Of a stretch of 64,000 nucleotides of DNA, positions 1 to 7,130 are shown piece after piece. The translations under genes were made by a program, and so were the position numbers. A model generated the notes under the pieces. It was not told the DNA's origin. It searched no databases and worked only from the letters and a program-made list of their open reading frames with translations. This stretch comes from UBA4459 sp963776205 (lineage in GTDB: Bacteria > Bacteroidota > Bacteroidia > Bacteroidales > F082). The DNA is taken from assembly GCA_963776205.1 (NCBI GenBank), contig CAVZLR010000002.1:682001-746000 (forward strand), read 5' to 3'. Positions within the stretch are counted from its first letter, which is position 1; each line of letters starts with the position of its first letter.

Positions 1-205
1 ATCCACATAAGTCCATCCGGCACATTTCCAAAAACACACCTCACAATAAGTTGGATAGAGCTTTAATTCTTCATCGCTTACCGGATCATTTTCATTGGCA
101 GCCCAACAGCGTTGTTGCCCCTTTCCAATTCAGCGAACTTAATCCCAGGGCAGCAACTCCTGTTCCTGCCGCCGAGATTTTTATAAAGTCTCTCCTTGAT
201 TTCAT
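1..205 (-). pseudogene. Tat-exported molybdopterin oxidoreductase, N-terminus, frameshifted and cut by window edge
   Basis: The reverse strand has an ATG at 205 opening a 37-codon frame that starts MKSRRDFIKISAAGTG, a twin-arginine signal with SRRDFIK. It stops at 92-94. Shifting one base gives an uninterrupted frame to the window edge that reads WAANENDPVSDEELKLYPTY and then CEVCFWKCAGWTYVD. A C-x2-C-x3-C pattern after an LYPTYCEVC-type stretch is typical of the Fe-S binding N-terminus of PsrA/PhsA-like molybdopterin oxidoreductases. The join must lie around 95-120, near a GGGG run. The substrate cannot be told from this piece; polysulfide, thiosulfate, tetrathionate and arsenic oxyanions are all possible. 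It diverges from the Rieske/cytochrome b genes, which suggests a shared electron chain. Whether the frameshift is real or a sequencing indel is unresolved. Confidence 0.7.
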
Positions 206-423
206 TCGTTTTTATTTTATCATTTTTAAAGAGAATCCATAAACCGCTTAGTACTGGATCTTTCGGGCTCTTCTTTAATTTAAATCATGTTTTATATAAC
301 AACTTACATTCAAATATGTAGATTGTTAGATATACAGCTTGCAAAAATATATGCAAATAACCTTCAAAACCAGAGGCAGAATGCTTTGCAGATTATTTGT
401 TAATGGACTTATTTCTAATATGT

Positions 424-456
424 TATGATTTTTATCATAGATATGATAAAAATCAT
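424..456. promoter_or_regulatory. tandem Crp/Fnr-type operators
   Basis: Two palindromes, ATGATTTTTATCAT at 425-438 and ATGATAAAAATCAT at 443-456, have the same half-sites (ATGAT-N4-ATCAT) with centres 18 bp apart. The layout matches the Fnr/Crp family dimer site (TTGAT-N4-ATCAA for Fnr) with one changed base per half-site. Placement between a respiratory oxidoreductase and a Rieske/cytochrome b operon fits control by an anaerobic or redox regulator. The regulator itself is not in the window, so the assignment is by pattern only. Confidence 0.55.
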
Positions 457-679
457 GTTTTCATTATATTTTGATTACGAGCAGGTTACTATCTTTATTT
501 AAAATGAGAATAAATTAACTTCGGATCTTTATAGAAACTTCTATGGGTTTGATTTTATGATAATTACGTTTTATGTAGAATTTTTTTAAATAAGTATGAG
601 AATAAACATAAAGGCCTGTTTAATATATAATTAATGGTTTTCATTTTAATGATTATTCAGCTAAACCCCTCTAAATTGA

Positions 680-687
680 TAATTTTG
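680..687 (+). promoter_or_regulatory. -7 box (TAATTTTG) for the Rieske/cytochrome b operon
   Basis: TAATTTTG matches the Bacteroidota -7 consensus TAnnTTTG and lies 17 bases before the TTG start at 705. No clear TTTG -33 element is seen at the usual distance, which would suit an activated promoter using the upstream dyads. Confidence 0.45.
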
Positions 688-704
688 TATAAAGACTATT
701 TGCA

Positions 705-1100
705 TTGAAGAAGGTTTTGAACTCACGCAGATTTTTTCTAAAAGCATTAGGGGTTGCAATTGGCAGCCTATTTTTTGGTTTCTGGGGTGCATTAGTCAAA
801 ACCCAAAAAACAAATGCCAACAGAAAAACCATTATAATTTCTCTGAACGATAACAGGGAGGTACTCTTTCATGAGGATTGCATCATCATAAATAAGGAGC
901 AACCGCAGGTTTTCTCTGCGTATTGTACACATTTGGGATGCCGGATCCAAAATTTTGAAAACGGACAACTGATTTGCCCCTGTCACGGCTCTTCATTTGA
1001 TCTAAACGGAAACCCTCAAAAAGGACCCGCCATAAAACCGCTTCATGAACTCGATTACAAATTGAATACAGAAACAAAAACCATCACTGTTAACATCTAA
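705..1100 (+). CDS. Tat-exported Rieske [2Fe-2S] protein
   Basis: A 131-residue Rieske iron-sulfur protein expected to pass electrons from quinol to a cytochrome. Residues 7-10 are the NSRRFFLK twin-arginine motif, followed by a hydrophobic segment (about 13-31) that could stay as a membrane anchor. The Rieske boxes are CTHLGC (74-79) and CPCHGS (91-96). Cluster ligands would be C74, H76, C91 and H94, with C79 and C93 free to form the usual disulfide. The start is TTG, fixed by the signal peptide. It lies 3 bases upstream of the cytochrome b start, so the two are co-transcribed and very likely form one quinol-oxidising complex. Confidence 0.92.
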   Translation: MKKVLNSRRFFLKALGVAIGSLFFGFWGALVKTQKTNANRKTIIISLNDNREVLFHEDCIIINKEQPQVFSAYCTHLGCRIQNFENGQLICPCHGSSFDLNGNPQKGPAIKPLHELDYKLNTETKTITVNI

Positions 1101-1103
1101 ATT

Positions 1104-2420
1104 TTGGCATTCTTAAAAAAAATATTGCCCTTTTCAACTTTTGGCCAACTCAGCCTGGCGTTCTTCATGATCTGTGTGGTATCAGGAATTATTCTGGCCA
1201 TTCCTTTCGATGTCAATGATCCGTATACTTCCATTAGTTTATTCATCCTCATTAATCCTGCAGCGGTTTTATTCAGAAATATACATTACTGGAGCGCCAA
1301 CTTTTTTCTGGTATTTAGCCTTATTCATATTTGGGATCATTTTAGCAGTAAAAAGAAAATCAAGATCAAACGAGCGGTGTGGTTCAGGTTGAGTATTGGC
1401 GTATTGGTTATTTTTCTGGCGATGCTTACTGGCTTCTTACTGAAAGCAGATGCCGACAGTATGCAAGCCCGCAGAATATTAAACGAACTCATCAATGGCA
1501 TTCCATTCGTTGGTTCTTTCCTGTCAGTCTCATTACTCGGATCAACCGAAAGTTTGCAGTTGATCTATGTTCACCATATTGCCACCTTCACCATTTTCAT
1601 TGCCATTATTATTCTTGAACATACCAAATCTATCTGGCCCAAACTCAAGGAAACGATAATTGGTACTGCCTTGATCGTACTTATAAGCTGGCTGTTTCAA
1701 ACACCACTGCATGATAATATTCATCCGGTTATCAAAGGTCCCTGGTATTTTGTTGGATTACAGGAAATATTGCACTGGTTATCCACACCACAGGTATCCA
1801 TCTTGCTTGTTCTCCTTTTTGTTCTATTAATATTCATCGTTCCATATGGCGATAAGAAAAACCAATTCATTAGCAAGCGCTCTCTGCTTATCCTCACCAT
1901 TATTTACCTGTTTCTTACAACAATCGGGTACTTTTTTCGAGGACCGAATTGGCAATGGGTATGGCCTGGCGAATCGAATTACGCATATTACATTCATAAT
2001 CCATTCAAAGTTTCTAGCATCAACTTCAGTAATAATGAAGAAGATGTTGAGATGGCTGTTGCTTCATCAAATGTATTTGGAAGAAAAGAAGGTTGTATCG
2101 TTTGTCACGATGATGTAAAAGGATTTTCAGCATCTCATAACCCACAAGCGCTGGGTTGTTATTCATGCCATAGCGGGAATCCATTTACTTTGGATAAAAG
2201 GATGGCTCATAAGAATATGGAGCTCATTCCGGGAAATTTAGCAGATGCAAGCAAGTCATGCGGTGTAGCAGCATGCCATCCGGCAATTAATGAACGCATC
2301 AACACTGGATTGATGGCTACATTGAGCGGGATGATCAGTGTGGACCGATTTGTTTTTAATGAACAGGATCATCCTGACGAACTATACCACAATCCATCAA
2401 TTAGGGACATCTCCGGCTGA
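1104..2420 (+). CDS. cytochrome b fused to multiheme cytochrome c, N-terminal part (frameshift at about 2390)
   Basis: Residues 1 to about 310 are a cytochrome b-like membrane domain with roughly eight membrane helices. Histidine pairs in HYWSANFFLVFSLIHIWDH and VHHIATFTI...LEH fit bis-histidine b-heme ligation. GPWYFVGLQEILHW sits where the quinol-site PEWY motif of cytochrome b is found. From about residue 345 the protein becomes a c-type cytochrome with CIVCH, CYSCH and a wider CGVAACH (CX4CH) motif. The frame stops after DELYHNPSIRDISG, but the plus-one frame continues with HQLGTSPADMHLRNLCVKCH, so one extra base near 2390 splits a single gene. The TTG start is 3 bases after the Rieske stop. 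Confidence 0.85.
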   Translation: MAFLKKILPFSTFGQLSLAFFMICVVSGIILAIPFDVNDPYTSISLFILINPAAVLFRNIHYWSANFFLVFSLIHIWDHFSSKKKIKIKRAVWFRLSIGVLVIFLAMLTGFLLKADADSMQARRILNELINGIPFVGSFLSVSLLGSTESLQLIYVHHIATFTIFIAIIILEHTKSIWPKLKETIIGTALIVLISWLFQTPLHDNIHPVIKGPWYFVGLQEILHWLSTPQVSILLVLLFVLLIFIVPYGDKKNQFISKRSLLILTIIYLFLTTIGYFFRGPNWQWVWPGESNYAYYIHNPFKVSSINFSNNEEDVEMAVASSNVFGRKEGCIVCHDDVKGFSASHNPQALGCYSCHSGNPFTLDKRMAHKNMELIPGNLADASKSCGVAACHPAINERINTGLMATLSGMISVDRFVFNEQDHPDELYHNPSIRDISG

Positions 2421-3831
2421 TATGCACCTGCGAAATTTATGTGTGAAATGTCATATCGGCAATCCAAAAACTGAAACCGGCCCTGTAAATGAAACCAGCC
2501 GCGGTGGCGGTTGCCTTGCCTGTCATCTGAATTATAATGAGTCATCATTGCGTGCTTATAATGCTCATGTTGACAATGAAAGTGATACTACATACTTGTT
2601 GTTTCATCCATCTGTTGACCTGAATGTAACCAACGATCATTGCTTTGGATGCCATAGCCGATCAGGAAGAATTTCAACCAATTATGAAGGTTGGCACGAA
2701 ACCACCCTCAAAATTGAAGAAATAGTTACTCTTGATGATTACAGGGTGGTTGAAGATCACAGGGTTTTCAGGAAAATGGAAGCAGATGTGCACCATACCA
2801 AAGGAATGGACTGTATTGACTGCCACAATTCATACGAACTGATGGGTGATGGCAACTATTATGCGCATGAAGAACAGCAGGTAAATATCCAGTGCTCTGA
2901 TTGTCATTTTAATGAACCAGCAAATACTACCAAAGGTTCCAACATGGACCAGGAATCGGCCATCATAGCTTCACTGCGGTTCCAGAATGTGGGTGAACGG
3001 GATTTGATCATTACTGAGAAAATGAATCGCCCCCTGATCAACACCTTCATTCAAAATGATTCTGCTTTCCTGGTTACTAAAAACAGCAAGCTCACCAAAT
3101 TCATGAAAGCGCCTGCAAGTATCTGCACACGGGGAAATGCACACGATCATGTAAGTTGCAGTTCTTGCCATACAGCATGGGCTCCAAGCTGTATCGGTTG
3201 CCATAATGAATACGACGAAATGCAACCGGGTTATGATATGCTCACAAATACATTTAAAGATGGTAGCTGGGTGGAATTTATTGGTGAATACCAGGTTCAT
3301 ACGCCTGCCCTGGGTTATCGCGTTCAAGATTCCCTTAAAACAACAGTTCCGGTTGTTCCGGGAATGATACTGAGTATTGACATTAGCAGTTATACCAGGT
3401 CGAAACATGATTCACTGATCTTTCAACGCTTGTTTGCCCCTGCAGCACCACACACCACACAAACCAAAGGACGTGGATGTAAATCTTGCCATAATAATCC
3501 AGTGGCATTGGGTTATGGACAGGGAGATTTGAATTATATACTAGGTGAGGCCAAAGGATACTGGACATTTGATCCTAAATACAAAAACAACCCGCATGAT
3601 GGCTTGCCCGAAGATGCATGGATTGGTTTCTTAGGTGAAAGAAGTGGAAAGATATCGACACGCACAGATGTGAGGCCATTTACCATTGAAGAACAACAAA
3701 ATATACTGACTGTAGGCGCCTGCTTAAGTTGTCATGAAGAAAACTCACAAATCATGCTTAAAACGCTGGACGATTTTGAAGCTTCATTAAAAAATAGAAG
3801 TGTCAAATGCATACTTCCTCACTGGAATTAA
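2338..3831 (+). CDS. multiheme cytochrome c, C-terminal part of the cytochrome b fusion
   Basis: The true protein segment begins near 2391; the ATG at 2338 is only the first start codon in this frame and the residues before HQLGTSPADMH are out-of-frame translation. Nine CxxCH motifs follow: CVKCH, CLACH, CFGCH, CIDCH, CSDCH, CSSCH, CIGCH, CKSCH and CLSCH. With the upstream fragment, the joined protein (about 900 residues) carries eleven CxxCH and one CX4CH, so up to 12 c hemes, all predicted outside the membrane. The role is inferred to be conduction of electrons between quinol and a periplasmic or extracellular partner, such as the divergent molybdopterin enzyme. Many histidines (DVHHTKG, HDH) could serve as distal ligands. 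Confidence 0.85.
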   Translation: MWTDLFLMNRIILTNYTTIHQLGTSPADMHLRNLCVKCHIGNPKTETGPVNETSRGGGCLACHLNYNESSLRAYNAHVDNESDTTYLLFHPSVDLNVTNDHCFGCHSRSGRISTNYEGWHETTLKIEEIVTLDDYRVVEDHRVFRKMEADVHHTKGMDCIDCHNSYELMGDGNYYAHEEQQVNIQCSDCHFNEPANTTKGSNMDQESAIIASLRFQNVGERDLIITEKMNRPLINTFIQNDSAFLVTKNSKLTKFMKAPASICTRGNAHDHVSCSSCHTAWAPSCIGCHNEYDEMQPGYDMLTNTFKDGSWVEFIGEYQVHTPALGYRVQDSLKTTVPVVPGMILSIDISSYTRSKHDSLIFQRLFAPAAPHTTQTKGRGCKSCHNNPVALGYGQGDLNYILGEAKGYWTFDPKYKNNPHDGLPEDAWIGFLGERSGKISTRTDVRPFTIEEQQNILTVGACLSCHEENSQIMLKTLDDFEASLKNRSVKCILPHWN

Positions 3832-3857
3832 TAAGTTTAATGACTGCCTCAATTTCA

Positions 3858-4286
3858 TCATTTTTTTGCCCACCACATACTTTGGATGTTAATTTTAGAG
3901 TGGATCTTAAAATTCTCAAACGAAAAACTCTCATTGGTTCCATGAGAATATTGAATGCTATAAGTTCTATTACCTGGTTCAAGAGTTATGGTTCCATAAT
4001 AATAGCCACTTGAAAACAAGCCGTCAGGTTCATGATAATTTGAAGAATATGAGTATTGTCCACTTTCATTTATGGTACCTGAAATGCTATCAAAGAATTC
4101 ATATGTGATCATAAGATTATAAGAGTTTTTACTGAATTGAAGGTCTCCCTTGTATTCAACATTATGGTCACAATCCCAGCTCCCAATCAAATTATATTCA
4201 TCTTTAGATTTTGAACAAGCTGAAACTAGTAGAACAATTGTGCATGTAATAAAAGTGGACAATGAAATCGTAAATAGAGTTTTCAT
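3858..4286 (-). CDS. small lipoprotein, lipocalin-like
   Basis: A 142-residue protein with a lipoprotein signal (hydrophobic 6-22, LVSAC lipobox with Cys24). After it comes NLIGSWDCDHNVEYKGDLQF and several alternating beta strands, the pattern of the small lipocalin-like or DUF5004-type lipoproteins of Bacteroidota. The function is unknown. It stands alone, convergent with the cytochrome gene, and has its own promoter at 4329-4357. Confidence 0.75.
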   Translation of the reverse strand: MKTLFTISLSTFITCTIVLLVSACSKSKDEYNLIGSWDCDHNVEYKGDLQFSKNSYNLMITYEFFDSISGTINESGQYSYSSNYHEPDGLFSSGYYYGTITLEPGNRTYSIQYSHGTNESFSFENFKIHSKINIQSMWWAKK

Positions 4287-4328
4287 TGCTGTAGATTTTT
4301 AGTTCCATCAGGTCGATAGGAAACTACT

Positions 4329-4357
4329 AAGATACGAATAATAAGATTGAATGTCAA
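4329..4357 (-). promoter_or_regulatory. TTGACA-N17-TATCTT promoter of the lipoprotein gene
   Basis: On the reverse strand TTGACA (4357-4352) is followed by 17 bases and TATCTT (4334-4329), then the ATG at 4286. The TTGACATTCA start is shared with the duplicated promoters at 11137-11210 and 13777-13850, so this may be one promoter class. Confidence 0.45.
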
Positions 4358-4403
4358 TAAATTACCTCAACTTCATCCACCTCTGAACGCTTGTGTCTTC
4401 AGT

Positions 4404-4610
4404 TTAACTGTTCTCCTTATTCAGTGACAGCCACCACAGTATGGCACTTAAAAATGCGGTAGCAATAAACCCCAACACATTGATCCATATAGGCATTGAC
4501 CAACCATCAATTACAACTGTTGCATCAGTTATAACCCGCAATAAATGAAGTAAGGCCACCATGCCAAAAATGGCAGCAGCAATCTTGAGAGCAACATCTT
4601 TAGATTTCAT
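4404..4610 (-). CDS. small two-helix membrane protein, unknown function
   Basis: A 68-residue protein with two hydrophobic helices (about 8-29 and 41-62) joined by a short VVIDGWSMPIW loop, and charged ends (MKSKD and LNKENS). It is not recognised as a named family. The length, composition and membrane pattern look like a genuine small gene. Its ATG overlaps the stop of the deleted T9SS relic just upstream, which is probably accidental. Confidence 0.6.
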   Translation of the reverse strand: MKSKDVALKIAAAIFGMVALLHLLRVITDATVVIDGWSMPIWINVLGFIATAFLSAILWWLSLNKENS

Positions 4611-4779
4611 ATCGTTTCTTTTAGTAATTCTAAAAATAAGTATTTTCGGTTTACCTCACCTTCAACAGTCTTCCCATTGACAACAACATCCCCTACTTGA
4701 AGCCTGTAATAGTACACACCATCAGCATACCCATCAGCATTCCATATTAACTTTTGCTTGCACTATGTTTTGTTTTCAA
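4607..4779 (-). pseudogene. internally deleted relic of a T9SS array gene
   Basis: The reverse strand starts with a TTG-altered copy of the leader seen in the two neighbouring paralogues (ACCAGACC-A-TTGAAAACAAAA against CCCATGAAAACAAAA). It then passes almost directly into a T9SS sorting-domain tail, KQKLIWNADGYADGVYYYRL followed by QVGDVVVNGKTVEG. That tail resembles the end of the protein encoded at 11233-13701. The whole body of the gene is missing and the leader and tail are in different frames. It is preceded by the same 110-bp repeat (4795-4904) as the intact paralogues, so it is best read as a deleted third member of the tandem array. Confidence 0.65.
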
Positions 4780-4794
4780 TGGTCTGGTTTTTAT

Positions 4795-4904
4795 TGTCAT
4801 TTCGACCGGAGGGAGACCTGTCTGCCGACAGGCAGGAATCTCCTCGGCAAATGGGCTGTGTTTAGGGGATTTCTCACCTTCCCTGTGGTCGGTTCGAAAT
4901 GACA
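4795..4904 (-). repeat. 110-bp palindromic intergenic repeat, copy A
   Basis: The ends TGTCATTTCGACC and GGTTCGAAATGACA are inverted repeats. An internal mini-hairpin reads CCTGTC-TGCC-GACAGG. Copies B (7018-7127) and C (9292-9401) have the same length and are over 90 percent identical by eye. The copy begins 3 bases after the stop of the upstream gene and ends about 15 bases before the relic leader. Repeats with TGTCATTTCGA ends are familiar as REP/MITE-like elements in Bacteroidota. Confidence 0.85.
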
Positions 4905-4907
4905 GTA

Positions 4908-6281
4908 TTAGTTATTCAATTTTATTAGTTTAGTAGTTTGAGTTCCCTGATTGGTTCTAATTACACAGAAATAAATGCCAGCAGGCAGCCCTTCTGCATT
5001 CCAGATAAGTTGTTGCTGGCCCTGCGATTGGTTTTCTTGGGTTTGATAGACTTGCTTACCTAAATAGTCATAAATCGTTAATGTGACCTTCTCAGGTTGT
5101 TTCAGTTCGTATTCGATGGTTGTTGAAGTGGTGAAGGGGTTGGGAAATATTATCACGCTTGGCTCATTTGAGAATTCAGAAATATCATGTATTCCCCGAG
5201 TAACTGTGAATTCATCCATTCGTTCTGTAAAGCCTGCTGAAACAATGATTTTAATTTTTGAATCACCAATGGTGTCTCCTGCCTCCAGCACTAACATAGT
5301 TCCATTAAGGCTTGCTGTAACAATATCCGGATTCTCATTGATAATCTCGAAAGTCAGGGTATCTCCATTCATTTCCGGAACCGTATCTCCCATGATGAAT
5401 TGGTAGTGATCCTTCAAATCAATTGAGGAATTTTCACCCTGAATGAATTCCATATTTGCAATAGCAGGATTGTATTGAATGTAGTTGGTTGCTTTGAAAT
5501 CAATTCGAAGCCCTTCGTTTTCAACTGCAAGGTAAAATTGATTGGCAGCAACATTCAGGCAAGTGTCAAAATGCCCTGAGGGCCAGCGGATGAGCACAGT
5601 GTCAATTATATTGGCATCACCAAGACCAAAATGCAAGCGCGGATTGGCAAATGAGAGGTTACCATCAACTGGGGTGACTTCTCGCATTTGGGAAACATAT
5701 TCCCCGCTAATCATAGTTTTTGCATATACGCGTGTTCCATAAGGTGTAGCACAGCCATACTTGTCAACACAGTTAATTAAGATTGAGGAATTATCGTTTC
5801 CTTCGTTAACATACAACATATTACGACCATTATGGGCCCAGGCATTGCCAATGGTCAGAACATCCAGGTCGCCATCATTATCGTGATCAAAAATTTCTGC
5901 TGTGTGTGAATCATCGATCGTTAAACCATTGTCAAGAACATTAGTAAAAGTCCCATCACCTTCATTTACGTATAATAAATTATACGGATGAGCGGATATA
6001 GGTTCATCGAAGTCCCCAAGTAAATGGTTGTTTTCTACCGATACAAACAAATCCAGATCACCATCATTATCCAAATCGCCCCATACCCTTGAACTTGACC
6101 ATGTATAGTGGCTATTGTACCATCCTTCTCTGATCATATGCTTCTCAAATTCCATAGCGCCCAGGTTTTCAAATAATGCATCAACAGTATATAAATCCAT
6201 GTCACCGTCATTATCATAGTCAATCCAATTAACAGCATGTGTCGGCTTCATCTTCACTGAGGGTGATATGATCTGCTTCAA
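4908..6281 (-). CDS. VCBS/ASPIC-UnbV repeat T9SS protein 1, C-terminal part
   Basis: This is the C-terminal 440 or so residues of a secreted protein whose N-terminus is at 6229-7002. Calcium-binding style DxDNDGDxD repeats (NWIDYDNDGDMDLY, WGDLDNDGDLDLF, DHDNDGDLDVLTIG) mark an FG-GAP/VCBS beta-propeller. Then comes an ASPIC/UnbV domain (YGTRVYAKT, LHFGLGDANIIDTVLIRWPS), an Ig-like segment, and a T9SS type A sorting domain (IFPNPFTTSTTIEYEL to TKLIKLNN). The first residues before VKMKPTHAVNW are out of frame. The paralogue at 7131-9276 gives the expected continuous sequence, which locates the frameshift at about 6240-6265. Likely a cell-surface or released carbohydrate- or matrix-binding protein; no enzyme site is seen. 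Confidence 0.85.
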   Translation of the reverse strand: MKQIISPSVKMKPTHAVNWIDYDNDGDMDLYTVDALFENLGAMEFEKHMIREGWYNSHYTWSSSRVWGDLDNDGDLDLFVSVENNHLLGDFDEPISAHPYNLLYVNEGDGTFTNVLDNGLTIDDSHTAEIFDHDNDGDLDVLTIGNAWAHNGRNMLYVNEGNDNSSILINCVDKYGCATPYGTRVYAKTMISGEYVSQMREVTPVDGNLSFANPRLHFGLGDANIIDTVLIRWPSGHFDTCLNVAANQFYLAVENEGLRIDFKATNYIQYNPAIANMEFIQGENSSIDLKDHYQFIMGDTVPEMNGDTLTFEIINENPDIVTASLNGTMLVLEAGDTIGDSKIKIIVSAGFTERMDEFTVTRGIHDISEFSNEPSVIIFPNPFTTSTTIEYELKQPEKVTLTIYDYLGKQVYQTQENQSQGQQQLIWNAEGLPAGIYFCVIRTNQGTQTTKLIKLNN

Positions 6282-7002
6282 CTTGTTCCAGGGCTGTTCC
6301 TGTATTCAGAAAAAAGATGTTTTTATGCCACGTCATTCCACAATAAACATCCATAGTACCATCGTTATTAACATCGGCCCAGGACAAAGAATGCTGCAAT
6401 GAATTATTAGCCTTATCAAAATGCCCGATTTTGGTTTCATTTTCGAAAACACCTTCGCCATTGTTGTACAAAACAACTACTGCAGTGTCAATACGAATCA
6501 GGTCAAGATAGCCATCCTTATTAAAATCTATCAGACTAGGATAGAATGAACTCATCGAATTTGCTAAGTAAAATATATTGTCAGATGCAAAATTTCCATA
6601 ACCATCATTAAAAAATGCACTTAATTCATCAGTCCATTTTTTTTGTCCGATAAAATCGCTATCACCATCATTATCGATATCTCCTGTTGGACTTGTGAAG
6701 GTTATTGGGAAAGCATTCGGTGTTTCAGGTATAAATGTTTCTATCCTGTACAATCCATTTCGTTCATTCCTGTACAATAAAAGTGGAATGGGATCAATAC
6801 TTGAGTTGCCAATAACAGGATCGAGGTCGCCATCATTATCTGCGTCAAAAACAATACCCGAAAGATGTAACCGATTTGGCAGATATTCATATATGGCGCC
6901 AGTATCAACCAAAGTAAAGTCGGGAAATTGGGCTTGTGAGGTAGAAAAAAAGGCAAGCGCTAAAAATAACAGTGTGAGCGTTTTGAAGATTTTTGTTTTC
7001 AT
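6229..7002 (-). CDS. VCBS repeat T9SS protein 1, N-terminal part
   Basis: The likely start is the ATG at 7002 (MKTKIFKTLTLLFLALAFF), giving a Sec signal peptide ending at SQAQ. An upstream in-frame ATG at 7023 lies inside the palindromic repeat and is unlikely to be used. Propeller repeats follow (DADNDGDLDPV, GDIDNDGDSDF, DFNKDGYLDLIRIDT, DVNNDGTMDVYCG). The frame ends in EADHITLSEDEADTCC, where the paralogue reads QNHITLSDISMTTSVNWVDY, so the last few residues come from a frameshift. Joined to 4908-6281, it would make a protein of about 700 residues. Confidence 0.8.
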   Translation of the reverse strand: MKTKIFKTLTLLFLALAFFSTSQAQFPDFTLVDTGAIYEYLPNRLHLSGIVFDADNDGDLDPVIGNSSIDPIPLLLYRNERNGLYRIETFIPETPNAFPITFTSPTGDIDNDGDSDFIGQKKWTDELSAFFNDGYGNFASDNIFYLANSMSSFYPSLIDFNKDGYLDLIRIDTAVVVLYNNGEGVFENETKIGHFDKANNSLQHSLSWADVNNDGTMDVYCGMTWHKNIFFLNTGTALEQVEADHITLSEDEADTCC

Positions 7003-7017
7003 GGATCTGGTTTTTAT

Positions 7018-7127
7018 TGTCATTTCGACCAGAGGGAGACCTGTCTGCCGATAGGCAGGAATCTCCTCGGCACATGGGCTGTGTTCAGGGGATTTCTCAC
7101 CTTCCCTGTGGTCGGTTCGAAATGACA
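7018..7127 (-). repeat. 110-bp palindromic intergenic repeat, copy B
   Basis: Same element as 4795-4904, with a few substitutions (ATAGGCAGG in the inner hairpin, TTCAGGGG in the loop). It fills the whole gap between the stop of VCBS gene 2 (7131) and the start of VCBS gene 1 (7002). In mRNA it could form a long hairpin between two co-oriented genes. Confidence 0.88.
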
Positions 7128-7130
7128 GTA

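Larger units (their letters stand above)
206..704. other. divergent intergenic control region between the oxidoreductase and Rieske genes
   Basis: About 500 bases of very AT-rich DNA with no convincing coding frame. It holds two near-identical dyads at 424-456, a perfect 6-2-6 inverted repeat ATAGAA-AC-TTCTAT at 531-544, and a Bacteroidota -7 box at 680-687. The length and dyads suggest regulated transcription in both directions. Confidence 0.6.

Noticed and set aside
51..242. 63-residue plus-strand frame at the left edge
   Set aside because: It is antisense to the Tat-signal oxidoreductase start on the reverse strand, which has a clear motif; the plus-strand frame has no recognisable features.
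2971..3408. 145-residue reverse-strand frame inside the multiheme cytochrome
   Set aside because: Shadow of the CxxCH-rich coding strand, with no start signal or family resemblance.
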